Positions 20,237 through 29,258 of a stretch of DNA of 47,093 nucleotides are shown piece by piece. The first letter of the stretch is position 1. Every line of letters starts with the position of its first letter. This DNA is from Lentilactobacillus diolivorans DSM 14421 (GTDB lineage: Bacteria > Bacillota > Bacilli > Lactobacillales > Lactobacillaceae): positions 1 to 47,093 of the forward strand of contig NZ_AZEY01000101.1 in NCBI RefSeq assembly GCF_001434255.1, read 5' to 3'. The translations under genes and the position numbers were made by a program. The notes under the pieces were generated by a model. That model saw only the letters and a program-made list of their open reading frames with translations, was not told the DNA's origin and did not search any database.

Positions 20237-21184
20237 CTAGATTTTAGTCCGTTCAATAATTCTCAATTTTGCGCTGTGAGCGCGATGATTTTCAGTTAAC
20301 TCGTCTTCGCTTGGCGTAATTGGCTTTCTAGTTACATTTTTGAATTTGGGTTTAACGCCATCTGGAATAATTGGTAAATTAGGCGGCAATTCAGGCAATG
20401 ACGTTTTTTCACGAAACATCGTTTTAACTAATCGGTCTTCAAGTGACTGAAATGTAATAACAGTAATTCGGCCACCAACAGTTAATAACTCAAGCGCTTG
20501 TTCTAATGAAGCCTCAAGCGCAGAAAGTTCATCGTTTACGGCAATTCTAATTGCCTGAAACACTTTTTTAGCAGGATGACCGCCATGACGCCTAGCTGCT
20601 GCCGGGATCGCATCTTTAATAATTGCAACCAAGTCATTAGTTGTATCAATCGGATGGTCTTCTCGTTGGCGCTCAATATGACGAGCAATTTGTTTGGAGA
20701 ATTTTTCTTCTCCATAACGATAAAAGATTCGAACAAGTTGTTCATATGGCCATTCATTCACAACCTTCCATGCATCGAGTGGATTATCCTGGTCCATCCG
20801 CATATCAAGGCGAGCATCGAATCGATAGCTGAATCCCCGGCTGGCATCATCAAATTGAGGCGATGACACGCCAAGATCGTAGACAATACCATCGATTCCT
20901 TTTACATTTTGAGCTGCTAAAGCTCCTTTTAGATTTCGAAAATTATCATGAATGAGCGTCAATTTACCATCATCAATAAATTTGCTCAAATGCTTTTGAT
21001 TGTAAGCAATTGCAACCTCATCCTGATCAAATGAAAAGAGATGCCCCGTTTGTAATTGTTCTAATATTTTTGTGGTATGTCCCCCACCACCTAGCGTTGC
21101 GTCAACATATGTACCACTTGGATCAATATTTAATCCCTGAACTGCTTCATTAAGTAATACGGTCACATGTTTAAAACTAGCCAT
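20237..21184 (-). CDS. rsmH: 16S rRNA m4C1402 methyltransferase RsmH
   Basis: SAM-dependent enzyme that N4-methylates C1402 in the 16S rRNA P-site. The 315 residues show the SAM loop [11 protein letters not shown] near 27-37, [11 protein letters not shown] near 105 and the C-terminal [15 protein letters not shown] signature. ATG start, 29 nt after mraZ. It is the second gene of the dcw cluster, as in most bacteria. Confidence 0.97.
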   Translation of the reverse strand: MASFKHVTVLLNEAVQGLNIDPSGTYVDATLGGGGHTTKILEQLQTGHLFSFDQDEVAIAYNQKHLSKFIDDGKLTLIHDNFRNLKGALAAQNVKGIDGIVYDLGVSSPQFDDASRGFSYRFDARLDMRMDQDNPLDAWKVVNEWPYEQLVRIFYRYGEEKFSKQIARHIERQREDHPIDTTNDLVAIIKDAIPAAARRHGGHPAKKVFQAIRIAVNDELSALEASLEQALELLTVGGRITVITFQSLEDRLVKTMFREKTSLPELPPNLPIIPDGVKPKFKNVTRKPITPSEDELTENHRAHSAKLRIIERTKI

Positions 21185-21213
21185 CTAATCACCACTCTTT
21201 ACCTTGTTTCAGT

Positions 21214-21639
21214 TTAAAAATCAATCATATTCTCTGCAATTTCGTTAAAATTCTTTTCCGCATCGGTACTAAAATCTAGCCAACGACTATCACTCCAGAT
21301 TTCAAATCGATTAGAAACTCCGACAACCACGCACTTCTTTTGAATTTTGGCATAATCCCTTAAGATGCCGGGAATATTGATCCGACCCTGCTTATCAAAT
21401 TCACATTCGACAGCGGCAGAAAAGAAAAAACGGGTGAAGTATCGGGCATCTTTTTTGCTGACCGGAAGTACATTGATTTTACTCTGCACTTCTTGCCATT
21501 CGCTCATCGGATAACCGAACAAGCACCCGTCCATGCCTCGTGTCATAACGAATTTGTTACCAAGTTCATGACGGAACTTTGCGGGGATGATGAGTCGTCC
21601 TTTGGTATCAATGGTGTGTTGATATTCACCCATGAACAA
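21214..21639 (-). CDS. mraZ: Transcriptional regulator MraZ
   Basis: DNA-binding protein with two AbrB-like half-domains that regulates its own dcw operon. The 141 residues show [20 protein letters not shown] at the N-terminus and the second DxxGRxxxP copy at [14 protein letters not shown] near residue 80. I chose the TTG at 21639 (reading MFMGEYQHT, as in relatives), 9-10 nt after AAGGGGG. The in-frame ATG three codons earlier abuts that site and is too close. Four 10-bp-spaced GTG repeats upstream are its likely operator. Confidence 0.95.
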   Translation of the reverse strand: MFMGEYQHTIDTKGRLIIPAKFRHELGNKFVMTRGMDGCLFGYPMSEWQEVQSKINVLPVSKKDARYFTRFFFSAAVECEFDKQGRINIPGILRDYAKIQKKCVVVGVSNRFEIWSDSRWLDFSTDAEKNFNEIAENMIDF

Positions 21640-21670
21640 TATCGTCATCCCCCTTAAATTTCAACTTGCA

Positions 21671-21708
21671 ATCACATTCTACCACAATTCCCCACTATCA
21701 ACCACACG
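21671..21708 (-). promoter_or_regulatory. dcw promoter with MraZ-type operator repeats
   Basis: Plus-strand CAC (GTG on the minus strand) recurs at 21673, 21683, 21693 and 21703, exactly every 10 bp. Read on the minus strand, the units are TGGTT, TGGGG, TGGTA and TGATT, each followed by a 5-nt spacer. This matches the TGGGN direct-repeat layout described for the E. coli MraZ operator. A -10 element TAGAAT (21681-21676) lies between the two promoter-proximal repeats, with TGGTTG 17 nt upstream as a poor -35. Confidence 0.7.
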
Positions 21709-21760
21709 CACTCAATTTTTATTCAATTAATGTTATAACATGCCAATTAAATATATCATT

Positions 21761-21774
21761 CGGATTCAAATCCG
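21761..21774. promoter_or_regulatory. Inverted repeat upstream of the dcw promoter
   Basis: CGGATT-CA-AATCCG, 6-bp arms around a 2-nt centre, about 60 nt upstream of the mraZ repeats. Possibly a regulator site. Nothing else recognisable was found in 21780-21870. Confidence 0.3.
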
Positions 21775-21876
21775 CATAGTGGTCAGCTTCAGGACCAGTG
21801 GTGGACATTCCCCATATTTTGATAAATCTTGATAGCACCACCTTTAACTCAATTTGCACTCAAGATTATGGCATCA

Positions 21877-21926
21877 AAAAACCCGTAAAAATCAACGTTT
21901 ATAAAAAGTTGACTTTACGGGTTTTC
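21877..21926 (-). terminator. Terminator after the DUF3397 gene
   Basis: Arms AACCCGTAAA and TTTACGGGTT with a further TCAAC/GTTGA pairing; T-rich on both sides, so possibly bidirectional. It separates the DUF3397 gene from the dcw operon. Confidence 0.8.
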
Positions 21927-21985
21927 TTTAACTAAAAATAATCAAAATTGATGCCAAAATAACGTGACAAAAGGAGATTTTCTCA

Positions 21986-22369
21986 TTATAGACTCTGATA
22001 GATCACATAGATTACAACACCGACCCAACTAATAAACACGATCAGATCACCGAATCGCCAAAATATCACAAAAAACTTCTTATATGTAAGCTCTTGATTA
22101 GAAAAGATTTGCCAGAATAAAATCAGCAAACTAATTCCAATCCAGATCACTACTACTTGTGGTAACAACGAATTCGACAGTCCGTTTATACTAATTTGAT
22201 GAATAAATAATAAAAGAATTGGTGGCCAAAAATCGACTGGCGTCATTCGAACTTGGTGGTGGGTCAGGACTTTCTTCTTAATGCTGATCACGATACCCGC
22301 AACAATTAGTAAAACCAGAAGTTGACCCAAAAAGATTGCAATGTTAGTCATCAATAAAGATACATGCAT
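21986..22369 (-). CDS. DUF3397-like integral membrane protein
   Basis: A 127-residue protein with four predicted membrane segments (about 8-29, 47-63, 70-88 and 100-124). It resembles the DUF3397 family found just upstream of mraZ in lactobacilli. The start ATG follows AGGAGG by eight bases. It is a single gene with its own terminator. The function is unknown; placement next to the dcw cluster hints at an envelope role, which is inference only. Confidence 0.75.
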   Translation of the reverse strand: MHVSLLMTNIAIFLGQLLVLLIVAGIVISIKKKVLTHHQVRMTPVDFWPPILLLFIHQISINGLSNSLLPQVVVIWIGISLLILFWQIFSNQELTYKKFFVIFWRFGDLIVFISWVGVVIYVIYQSL

Positions 22370-22387
22370 GCGGCTTTCCTCCTAATT

Positions 22388-22417
22388 TTGACAAAACGTG
22401 TTGCAATCAATCATAAT
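22388..22417 (+). promoter_or_regulatory. Promoter of the DUF4044 gene
   Basis: A perfect TTGACA (22388-22393) and CATAAT (22412-22417) separated by 18 nt, facing the small gene that starts about 45 nt downstream. Confidence 0.6.
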
Positions 22418-22463
22418 GATCGTTAAACTGTTTATGGAATACTTTGAGAAAGTGGTGCAAATA

Positions 22464-22577
22464 TTGGCGCGAAAAAAGAAAACAAGATTTCAGAAAATAA
22501 CTTACGTATTTGTCTGGTTAATGATTATTTCAACCGTTGGAACATTGATTGTATCAGCCGTAATGACATTCGTCTAA
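22464..22577 (+). CDS. DUF4044-like micro-protein
   Basis: A 37-codon gene with one membrane segment: a basic start (MARKKKTRFQK) followed by about 22 hydrophobic residues (VFVWLMIISTVGTLIVSAVM). It matches the look of the DUF4044 family, short conserved proteins encoded near ftsK/mraZ in lactobacilli. The TTG at 22464 lies six bases after AAAGTGGTG, and the reading from TTG gives the usual MARKKK-type start. In-frame GTG (22452, 22455) or ATG (22434) starts are possible. A good promoter and a strong terminator bracket it. Function unknown. Confidence 0.65.
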   Translation: MARKKKTRFQKITYVFVWLMIISTVGTLIVSAVMTFV

Positions 22578-22594
22578 ATCAGATTGGATGAATG

Positions 22595-22633
22595 AGGTCG
22601 AAGCAAAGAAATACTTTGCTTTGGCCTTTTTTT
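22595..22633 (+). terminator. Terminator of the DUF4044 gene
   Basis: Arms AAGCAAAG / CTTTGCTT, extended by GGTC/GGCC, followed by seven Ts on the plus strand. Confidence 0.85.
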
Positions 22634-22740
22634 ATTGTTGTCAATATTGAAACTGAATCCGACAGGGAAAACTTTCGAAAGGATATAAAACAATCTCTTA
22701 GCGCATCCCTGGTTTCAAACAACAAATTGATTTAGCTTAT

Positions 22741-25053
22741 TTAAATGTCTTTCTTATAAACTTGGCGTGGCCGACTGCCATCCTGGGGGCCAATGTAACC
22801 ACGTTGTTGCAAATCATCGATCAGTCGAGCCGCCCGATTATAACCAATTCGAAAATGTCTTTGAAGTAATGAAGTGCTGGCCTTTTGCTGCTCGACGACA
22901 AAGTCAAGTGCATCCGGAAATAGATCATCCTCAGAAGCTTGTTGGTCTTCAGCTTTAATTTCTTCGTCACTCACCATCATAGATTCATCATAATCGGCTG
23001 TTTGCTGATCAGTAATAAACTTAACGACCTTTGAAACATCCTGATCAGAGATGAAAGCACCTTGAACACGGACTGGTGTATTAGAATCAATCGGTAAAAA
23101 TAGCATATCACCACGACCAAGCAATTTCTCGGCCCCATTGGTATCAATAATCGTTCGTGAATCAATACCACTAGAAACAGCGAACGCCATTCGCGATGGG
23201 ACATTTGCCTTAATTAATCCGGTAATAACGTCAACAGAAGGTCGCTGAGTGGCTAATATCATGTGGATTCCAGCTGCCCGACCCATTTGGGCCAATCGGA
23301 TAATAGCTGCCTCGACATCGTTAGAAACAGTCATCATCAAATCAGCTAATTCATCGACAATAACCACAATATAAGGCATTGGTTGAATTTTTGTGTCATT
23401 TTCGCGGTTGTTCTTTGCCGCAAACTCATTGAAATTACTGATCTTTCGCTGACCATATTTAGCAAACATTTCATAACGGTTTTCCATTTCAGAAACGACC
23501 TTTTGTAATGCCCGAGCAGCCTTCTTAGGCTCTGATACGACCGGACTCAACAAATGAGGAATGCCATTATATACACCCAGCTCTACCTTTTTAGGATCAA
23601 TGAGCATCAATTTAACCTGACTTGGCTTCGCGTTTAACAAGATGCTGGTAATAATGCCATTAATTGCAACTGATTTCCCACTACCGGTCGATCCAGCAAT
23701 CAACAAATGCGGCATCTTAGTTAAATCAGCAGTAATCACGTTTCCATTGACATCCTTGCCAAGAGGCACCTGCAGCAGATGACCATGCTTATCTGGTTGA
23801 TGTTCCACAACATCCTTAAACGAAACCGTCGCAATTTTTTTATTAGGAACTTCAATTCCAATCAATGATTTCCCTGGAATTGGCGCTTCAATTCGGATAT
23901 CCTTGGCGGCTAACGCTAGTGCAATATCATCAGAAAGATTAACAATCCGACTCACCTTCACACCTATGTCTGGATGGAGCTCATACTTTGTAACTGAAGG
24001 TCCCAAACTAACGTGTTTAATTTCTGCTTTAACACCAAAACTATGCAACGTCTTTTGAAGCACCTGAGCGTTATGATCAATTGATTTTAGCTCTCCAGAT
24101 TGATCCTCTTGAGGGACCTGAGTTAACAAGTCAGGACTTGGTAATTTATAAGAATCATCTTCTTGAACATCAATAAGGTTAATATCACCCGTTGGTTTTT
24201 CCTTCTTAACGGATTCGGTCTTCTGGGGAACCGCTTGTTTATCAGCATCCTTGGTAACTGGCATCCCCGAAATCGTAATTGATGATGTTGAAAATTTGGC
24301 ATCATCCTCTGGCATTGAGTCGGCTTTTTGAGGCGTTTCAATTGGCTTCGCCGGCGTCTTCTTTATAGAACTGGTGTCATCCTTTCGCTGTTGGTTTCGA
24401 ATACGATTAATTTTATGAGCAACAGTTACTATCTGCCCCTTTAAAAAGGTCATTACTTGGTGGAGTGCTAAAAAGGCTTTTGCAAAAGAAATGTTAAATA
24501 AGACGAATACTCCCCCAATAACAATTAAGCCGGCAACAATTCCCGTTCCAATTTTGCCAACAAGGATATGAAGGCAATAAAAAACGACTGCTGAAATGAT
24601 GCCGCCACCGATATTTGAGTTCACATTTGCGGAGGCAATATCATCAGTTAACTTTCCCCAGTTAACACTAATAAAATTAACCGGTTCGGCAGTCTGGACA
24701 TATTCAGCCAACGTTAACCAAAGTAAAACTCCCAATAATGCCATCCCAGCACCAGTTACATAACGCAGCTTCAGTTTAGGAAATTTAGAAAAACCGGCTA
24801 ACCATAACGCAACAATTAGGCAACCCCCAAGGCCTAACGGATAAAGGCTTCCAACAAAAATTCGGACAACATTAATAATGAGAATACCCAGAATTCCAGC
24901 ATGAAAAAGCCCTAGTATGGCAAGAATCGCAACGATTACCCCGATTAAATTAATTGCATATTTAGAGAAAAAGGATTGATTTAATGCCGTTTTTTTTCGA
25001 GGTCGACCACGTTTACGAGTCGTCCTCTTGCGTGTTTTCTTGCGTGCAGCCAT
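22741..25053 (-). CDS. ftsK: DNA translocase FtsK/SpoIIIE
   Basis: Membrane-anchored ATPase that pumps chromosome termini across the closing septum. The 770 residues comprise a very basic start ([20 protein letters not shown]), four or five transmembrane segments (about 30-190), a charged linker, and the RecA-like motor with Walker A GSTGSGKS and Walker [14 protein letters not shown]-terminal gamma winged helix ([20 protein letters not shown]) reads polarity sequences. The ATG at 25053 follows AGGAGGTG by nine bases; an upstream GTG overlaps that site. The RKRGRPRK stretch resembles an AT-hook. Confidence 0.96.
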   Translation of the reverse strand: MAARKKTRKRTTRKRGRPRKKTALNQSFFSKYAINLIGVIVAILAILGLFHAGILGILIINVVRIFVGSLYPLGLGGCLIVALWLAGFSKFPKLKLRYVTGAGMALLGVLLWLTLAEYVQTAEPVNFISVNWGKLTDDIASANVNSNIGGGIISAVVFYCLHILVGKIGTGIVAGLIVIGGVFVLFNISFAKAFLALHQVMTFLKGQIVTVAHKINRIRNQQRKDDTSSIKKTPAKPIETPQKADSMPEDDAKFSTSSITISGMPVTKDADKQAVPQKTESVKKEKPTGDINLIDVQEDDSYKLPSPDLLTQVPQEDQSGELKSIDHNAQVLQKTLHSFGVKAEIKHVSLGPSVTKYELHPDIGVKVSRIVNLSDDIALALAAKDIRIEAPIPGKSLIGIEVPNKKIATVSFKDVVEHQPDKHGHLLQVPLGKDVNGNVITADLTKMPHLLIAGSTGSGKSVAINGIITSILLNAKPSQVKLMLIDPKKVELGVYNGIPHLLSPVVSEPKKAARALQKVVSEMENRYEMFAKYGQRKISNFNEFAAKNNRENDTKIQPMPYIVVIVDELADLMMTVSNDVEAAIIRLAQMGRAAGIHMILATQRPSVDVITGLIKANVPSRMAFAVSSGIDSRTIIDTNGAEKLLGRGDMLFLPIDSNTPVRVQGAFISDQDVSKVVKFITDQQTADYDESMMVSDEEIKAEDQQASEDDLFPDALDFVVEQQKASTSLLQRHFRIGYNRAARLIDDLQQRGYIGPQDGSRPRQVYKKDI

Positions 25054-25148
25054 TAAATAAAACACCTCCTAGCTTTCAAAAAAATTAACACATCATCCTA
25101 AATAACCAATAATTAATCTCATAAATTCCGAAAATCCTAATTTGCTAA

Positions 25149-25661
25149 TTATTTTAGCTTGTCATGAGGATACCGATGTGTTCGCTCCAGATCATTGAAG
25201 TTTTGCTGGCGAAGAACTTCATAAATGACAATTGCGCATGTGTTCGATAAGTTTAAGGCACGGATATGCGCATCATCTTGTGGGATTCGAATTGCTTTTT
25301 CTGGATTTCGACGCATAAATGGCTCAGGCAACCCTGTTGTTTCCTTGCCAAATAATAAATAATAGTCTTCGTTGGGATCCGAATAATCTGGATCTGTATA
25401 ATCCTGATTTGCAAATTTCGATACTAAAAAGAGATTCTGAGGATTCTTAACTGTCTTTAAAAACGCCGGTAAATTTTGATGATACTTAATTTGAACTTTA
25501 TCCCAATAATCCAAGCCGGCACGTTTTAAATGCTTATCATCAATACTAAATCCAAGTGGTTCAATTAAATCTAACACGGTATCGGTTCCCGCGCAGGTCC
25601 GAGCAATATTACCTGTATTTGCAGGCATTAAAGGTTCAAATAAAACAATGTGGTTAGTCAT
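25149..25661 (-). CDS. trmL: tRNA (cytidine/uridine-34-2'-O)-methyltransferase TrmL
   Basis: SPOUT-class enzyme that 2'-O-methylates the wobble base of tRNA-Leu isoacceptors. The 170 residues start MTNHIVLFEPLMPANTGNIAR and carry the knot motifs LLFGKETTGLPE and IRALNLSNTCAIVIYE. The ATG at 25661 follows GGAGG by five bases; the earlier in-frame ATG lies inside that site. It follows the rlmA-like gene in one transcription unit. Confidence 0.94.
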   Translation of the reverse strand: MTNHIVLFEPLMPANTGNIARTCAGTDTVLDLIEPLGFSIDDKHLKRAGLDYWDKVQIKYHQNLPAFLKTVKNPQNLFLVSKFANQDYTDPDYSDPNEDYYLLFGKETTGLPEPFMRRNPEKAIRIPQDDAHIRALNLSNTCAIVIYEVLRQQNFNDLERTHRYPHDKLK

Positions 25662-25676
25662 TTTTTCCTCCATTTT

Positions 25677-26525
25677 TTAAAATTGATTAATTAGTATTGA
25701 AACATCAATCGTGATTGAGGTTAGACGGTCAACTAGTTGATCAGCATTTGGATACTTGTCCTTCCCCCAATGCATGGGAGTCATAATCATCATATCATGT
25801 CGTAATTCAGCTGGAATCTCAAATTGATAATTAATTTTATTAATTGTCGCATTGGGATAGTGCTTTAAAAACAACTGATAAACTTGCTGATTTGAGTAGG
25901 TACTGTTTTTTTGATGCTGACCAAAGAGCAACTCCCTTAACTCGCGTAAATACCCACTATTGGGGATAATTTTAATCAACTTGCCACCTGGCTGAATAAC
26001 TCGATTAAATTCACCATATGCGGATGGCGAGAATAAGTCAATAATCGTCGAAAATCGATGGTCATTAAATGGCAGATGTGCCAAATCGGCAACACAGAAA
26101 AACGCATCCACCGGTTGTTGCGTTGCCAGTTGAATGCCATCTTTAGAAATATCAAATCCAACGGCAATATCATGGGACACTCGTGACTGCAAAAGCCTTG
26201 TCAACGGGGTTGCTTCTCCACACCCAACATCCAAGATGGTCTCTGACTTGTCATTGAGATGGCCGCTAATTTCTTGAATAATTTGATCAAACAGACCGGC
26301 CTGTAAGATTCGGTGACGTGCTAATAACATTTCTCGATCATATTCATTATTTGCCTGTTTCGTTAAAAAATAGAGGGTGCCTTTCTTTGAAAAATCAAAC
26401 GCATGGCCATTGGGACAAACCAGACTTAACCCAATAACTTTTTCAAATGGCGTATCACAAAGCGGACATCTAAATAGATAAATATGCTGACTAACAAATT
26501 TTTGACCAACTTCAATTTTTTTCAA
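25677..26525 (-). CDS. rlmA: RlmA-like 23S rRNA guanine-N1 methyltransferase
   Basis: SAM-dependent methyltransferase of the RlmA(I/II) family, expected to modify 23S rRNA hairpin 35 (G745 or G748); the latter affects macrolide binding. The 282 residues start with a zinc site (CPLC...CPNGH, near residues 20-43) and have the SAM loop ILDVGCGEATPL near residue 98. I chose the TTG at 26525, seven bases after GGAGG, giving MKKIEVGQKF. The longer frame has only starts without a ribosome site and would overlap the promoter. Which guanine is targeted cannot be decided. Confidence 0.88.
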   Translation of the reverse strand: MKKIEVGQKFVSQHIYLFRCPLCDTPFEKVIGLSLVCPNGHAFDFSKKGTLYFLTKQANNEYDREMLLARHRILQAGLFDQIIQEISGHLNDKSETILDVGCGEATPLTRLLQSRVSHDIAVGFDISKDGIQLATQQPVDAFFCVADLAHLPFNDHRFSTIIDLFSPSAYGEFNRVIQPGGKLIKIIPNSGYLRELRELLFGQHQKNSTYSNQQVYQLFLKHYPNATINKINYQFEIPAELRHDMMIMTPMHWGKDKYPNADQLVDRLTSITIDVSILINQF

Positions 26526-26550
26526 GCCTTGTCCTCCATAAACGCAATCC

Positions 26551-26559
26551 ATTATATCA
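26551..26559 (-). promoter_or_regulatory. Extended -10 promoter of rlmA-trmL
   Basis: TGATATAAT (minus strand) is a perfect extended -10 element about 25 nt upstream of the rlmA TTG start; no clear -35 is seen. It follows the terminator of the previous operon directly. Confidence 0.5.
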
Positions 26560-26572
26560 TAATCAAAAATTG

Positions 26573-26622
26573 AAAAAGCTCCCATCTCAGAACCCCAAAA
26601 TCGGATTTTGTGGAAGCTTTAA
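26573..26622 (-). terminator. Terminator of the relQ-nadK-rluD operon
   Basis: Outer arms AAAGCTTCC and GGGAGCTTT, with inner CAAAATC/GATTTTG, followed by a T-run on the minus strand. It sits between the pseudouridine synthase stop and the rlmA promoter. Confidence 0.6.
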
Positions 26623-26623
26623 A

Positions 26624-27520
26624 TCATTGTCTTTTATTTGCATTGATGTACGATGCCATGTCAACAGGTAAAGGTGCCTCACAGTTGATCCATTTACCAA
26701 CAAATGGATCATAAAAGCTCAGCTTGGCACAGTGAAGCGCTTGTCTTGCCATTGACTCATCATCAGGATTGTAAAGCCAATCGCCAATTAGCGGATGTCC
26801 TAGTGCACTCATATGAACACGAATTTGATGCGTTCGCCCGGTATGAATCTGAATGCGCAGCAAAGTCTGATTAACCAACTGTTTGGCCGTCCACGCCTCC
26901 GTAATTGACATTTTGCCGCCCTCAACTACCTGTCGTTTAACAAATGAATCAGTTACTCGTCCGATTGGCAGATAAACTTCAAAATGTGGATTATCGATTT
27001 GTCCTGCAACAATTGCCAAATAAGTTTTTTGAATTAGATGATCTTTTAACTGCTTATCTAAAACCGAATGAGCAAAATGATGCTTGGCAAAAATAACCAA
27101 TCCACTTGTGTCCTTGTCCAATCGGGTCACGATATGAATTTTTTGATTTTGATATTGGTGCCGCAAATAATAGCCCTTCACTCGATTAACCAACGAATCA
27201 TTCAAGCGATCATGAGATGGGACCGAAGCCACGCCAGCCGGTTTATTAACCACCAAAAAGTTATCGTCCTCATGAATAATATTAATTGGAACATCCGAAA
27301 CGGGCACATGATCATTTTCCGGCTCAGGTGGCAGAACAACAGTCACAACATCGTTCTTAATTAACATTCGATTAGTAAACGCGGATTCACCATTAACCAG
27401 CGTTTGACCACCATGGTATTTGATCTTCTTTAAAAGCGTTCGAGTGACACCGTGCCCCATCACAAAAGTTCGAACCTTAATTGGCTGATCACCTACATAT
27501 GTCCAGGAAAACTTAGTCAT
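26624..27520 (-). CDS. RluD-family rRNA pseudouridine synthase
   Basis: Converts specific uridines in RNA to pseudouridine. The 298 residues have an N-terminal S4-like segment (HGVTRTLLKKIKYHGG) and the catalytic core HIVTRLDKDTSGLVIFAKH with the nucleophilic aspartate, followed by LRIQIHTGRTHQIRVH. The ATG at 27520 overlaps the end of nadK by 8 nt. The gene order relQ-nadK-rluD is standard in Firmicutes (compare YjbO). The exact target uridine is not deducible. Confidence 0.93.
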   Translation of the reverse strand: MTKFSWTYVGDQPIKVRTFVMGHGVTRTLLKKIKYHGGQTLVNGESAFTNRMLIKNDVVTVVLPPEPENDHVPVSDVPINIIHEDDNFLVVNKPAGVASVPSHDRLNDSLVNRVKGYYLRHQYQNQKIHIVTRLDKDTSGLVIFAKHHFAHSVLDKQLKDHLIQKTYLAIVAGQIDNPHFEVYLPIGRVTDSFVKRQVVEGGKMSITEAWTAKQLVNQTLLRIQIHTGRTHQIRVHMSALGHPLIGDWLYNPDDESMARQALHCAKLSFYDPFVGKWINCEAPLPVDMASYINANKRQ

Positions 27521-28325
27521 CCAAATTAACCTCGCCAATAAACGAATTACTTACCCGTCGCCAGAATTGTGTATGTCGATACTGGGCAAATGCAATTCGA
27601 CGTTGGGAAATTCGATATTCAACTGATGCAATTGTGGCCGTTGAAATCACCTGATGATCGCAAGTCAAGACTGTCCGATTATTATTCTTGGGGATAATTT
27701 TAACCCATTCATCAGGGGCAATAATCAAAGGTGAGCCTAATGTCCGAAATACTCGGTTATTAATGGATGAAATTTCAGAGACCTGAATCGCATTTAACGA
27801 TGGATTAATAATCGCCCCACCGACTGATTTATTGTAAGCAGTTGAGCCACTCGGTGTTGAAACACATAACCCATCACCTCGGAAGCTTTCAAACAATTGA
27901 TTCTTAATGTAGACGTCTGCAACCATTGATCCATTGATTTGTTTTAACGTCGATTCATTTAGTGCCAACCCAATGTCAGCTGGACCGCCCCCTGCATAAT
28001 TTACCTTAATGTCCAGGAGAGGATAGGTCACACTTTGACCATTGTCATGTTCAAGGCTTTCAACCAGCTCGCTAACCTCGTAATCACGCCAATCGGTATA
28101 AAATCCCAAATGACCTGTGTGGATCCCAACTAATCGAATTTTACCGCTAATATCCTGGTAATGATGAAATGCCGACAAAAGCGTGCCATCCCCACCAACG
28201 GAAATGACAATTTCTGGGTTAAGCCCATCAATTTTGAGGGCCTTTGATGCTTCGATTTTCTTTTTCAAAGAAGTTGCAACAATATTTGATGCTTCCCCTA
28301 AGTTACTGTATATGGCTATTCTCAT
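27513..28325 (-). CDS. nadK: NAD kinase
   Basis: Phosphorylates NAD to NADP. The 270 residues contain VISVGGDGTLLSAFHH (GGDG motif near 45), GIHTGHLGFYTDW and SGSTAYNKSVGGA near 155. The start ATG lies inside the 3' end of relQ (23-nt overlap), with AAGGAAG in the relQ coding region serving as ribosome site. It is coupled to the next pseudouridine synthase gene as well. Confidence 0.96.
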   Translation of the reverse strand: MRIAIYSNLGEASNIVATSLKKKIEASKALKIDGLNPEIVISVGGDGTLLSAFHHYQDISGKIRLVGIHTGHLGFYTDWRDYEVSELVESLEHDNGQSVTYPLLDIKVNYAGGGPADIGLALNESTLKQINGSMVADVYIKNQLFESFRGDGLCVSTPSGSTAYNKSVGGAIINPSLNAIQVSEISSINNRVFRTLGSPLIIAPDEWVKIIPKNNNRTVLTCDHQVISTATIASVEYRISQRRIAFAQYRHTQFWRRVSNSFIGEVNLDD

Positions 28326-28956
28326 CTGGCAACTTCCTTAAAGATCCATCCGAAGATTTCTGATTTGTTTCTTGTAATTCATCCCTAATTTCAGACATTT
28401 CCTCATCAAGTTTGAATGCCGCTTCAGCAGAACGCTGTAGTCGAGCTTTTAAATCATCCGGGAAAACGCCTTGATATTTGTAGTTTAATGAATGTTCAAC
28501 CGTTGCCCAAAAGTTCATTGCCAACGTTCGGACTTGAATTTCAGCTAAAATAACTTTCTCCCCGGAAAGCATTTGGACTGGATATTCAAAAATAATATGA
28601 TAGGAACGATAACCACTTGGCTTCTTATTATGAACGTAATCACGCTCCTCGAGAATATTAATATCGGTTCGCTTACGCAGCAAATCAACCACCTGATAAA
28701 TATCTTCAACAAACTGACACATAATTCGCAGTCCGGCAATGTCTTCCATATCTTCTTCGAGTCGATCCTCGGAAATATGGCGACGAACCATTTTCTCCTT
28801 AATGCTATCAACCGGTTTTACTCGACCGGTTACAAATTCAATTGGACTACGACCATCTATTTTTAAGAACTGCGCTCTAATTCCCCGCAGCTTTACTTTT
28901 AATTCATCAACAGCTTGTTTGTAAGGAATTAAAAAGTCATCCCAATCTTCAACCAA
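28303..28956 (-). CDS. relQ: Small alarmone synthetase RelQ
   Basis: Synthesises (p)ppGpp from ATP and GDP/GTP without a hydrolase domain. The 217 residues include DGRSPIEFVTGRVKP, GLRIMCQFVEDIYQV and SGYRSYHIIFEYPVQ, ending the catalytic fold with EIQVRTLAMNFWATVEHSL. I chose the TTG at 28956 (reading MVEDWDDFLIPYKQ, the usual family start), preceded by GGAAGTGG. The frame extends 25 hydrophobic codons further but lacks a ribosome site there. A possible -10 TATAAT lies near 29066-29061. First gene of the relQ-nadK-rluD operon. Confidence 0.93.
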   Translation of the reverse strand: MVEDWDDFLIPYKQAVDELKVKLRGIRAQFLKIDGRSPIEFVTGRVKPVDSIKEKMVRRHISEDRLEEDMEDIAGLRIMCQFVEDIYQVVDLLRKRTDINILEERDYVHNKKPSGYRSYHIIFEYPVQMLSGEKVILAEIQVRTLAMNFWATVEHSLNYKYQGVFPDDLKARLQRSAEAAFKLDEEMSEIRDELQETNQKSSDGSLRKLPDENSHIQ

Positions 28957-29258
28957 GCTACCACTTCCAATCTGTCCAAGAGCTGACACAAGTTTTGATG
29001 CCAACAATTTTAATAAGGATAAAAGTATCATTCTTCAACATACTTTTTTCATTTTAAAACATTATAGTTGTAAATTGCTAAGCACTACAGCATATTTCCA
29101 TGCTCACACAAATTCCATTTTAACATATTAATGATTCAATCCCAAAAATCGCTCAACCATTTATGAGCAAAATTATTGTTTTTATCCTGAAATTTGTTAT
29201 TCTTAGTTGAGTAAATAATTAGTATATTAATTTGTCGATTAAAAATTGGAGGGGCAAT

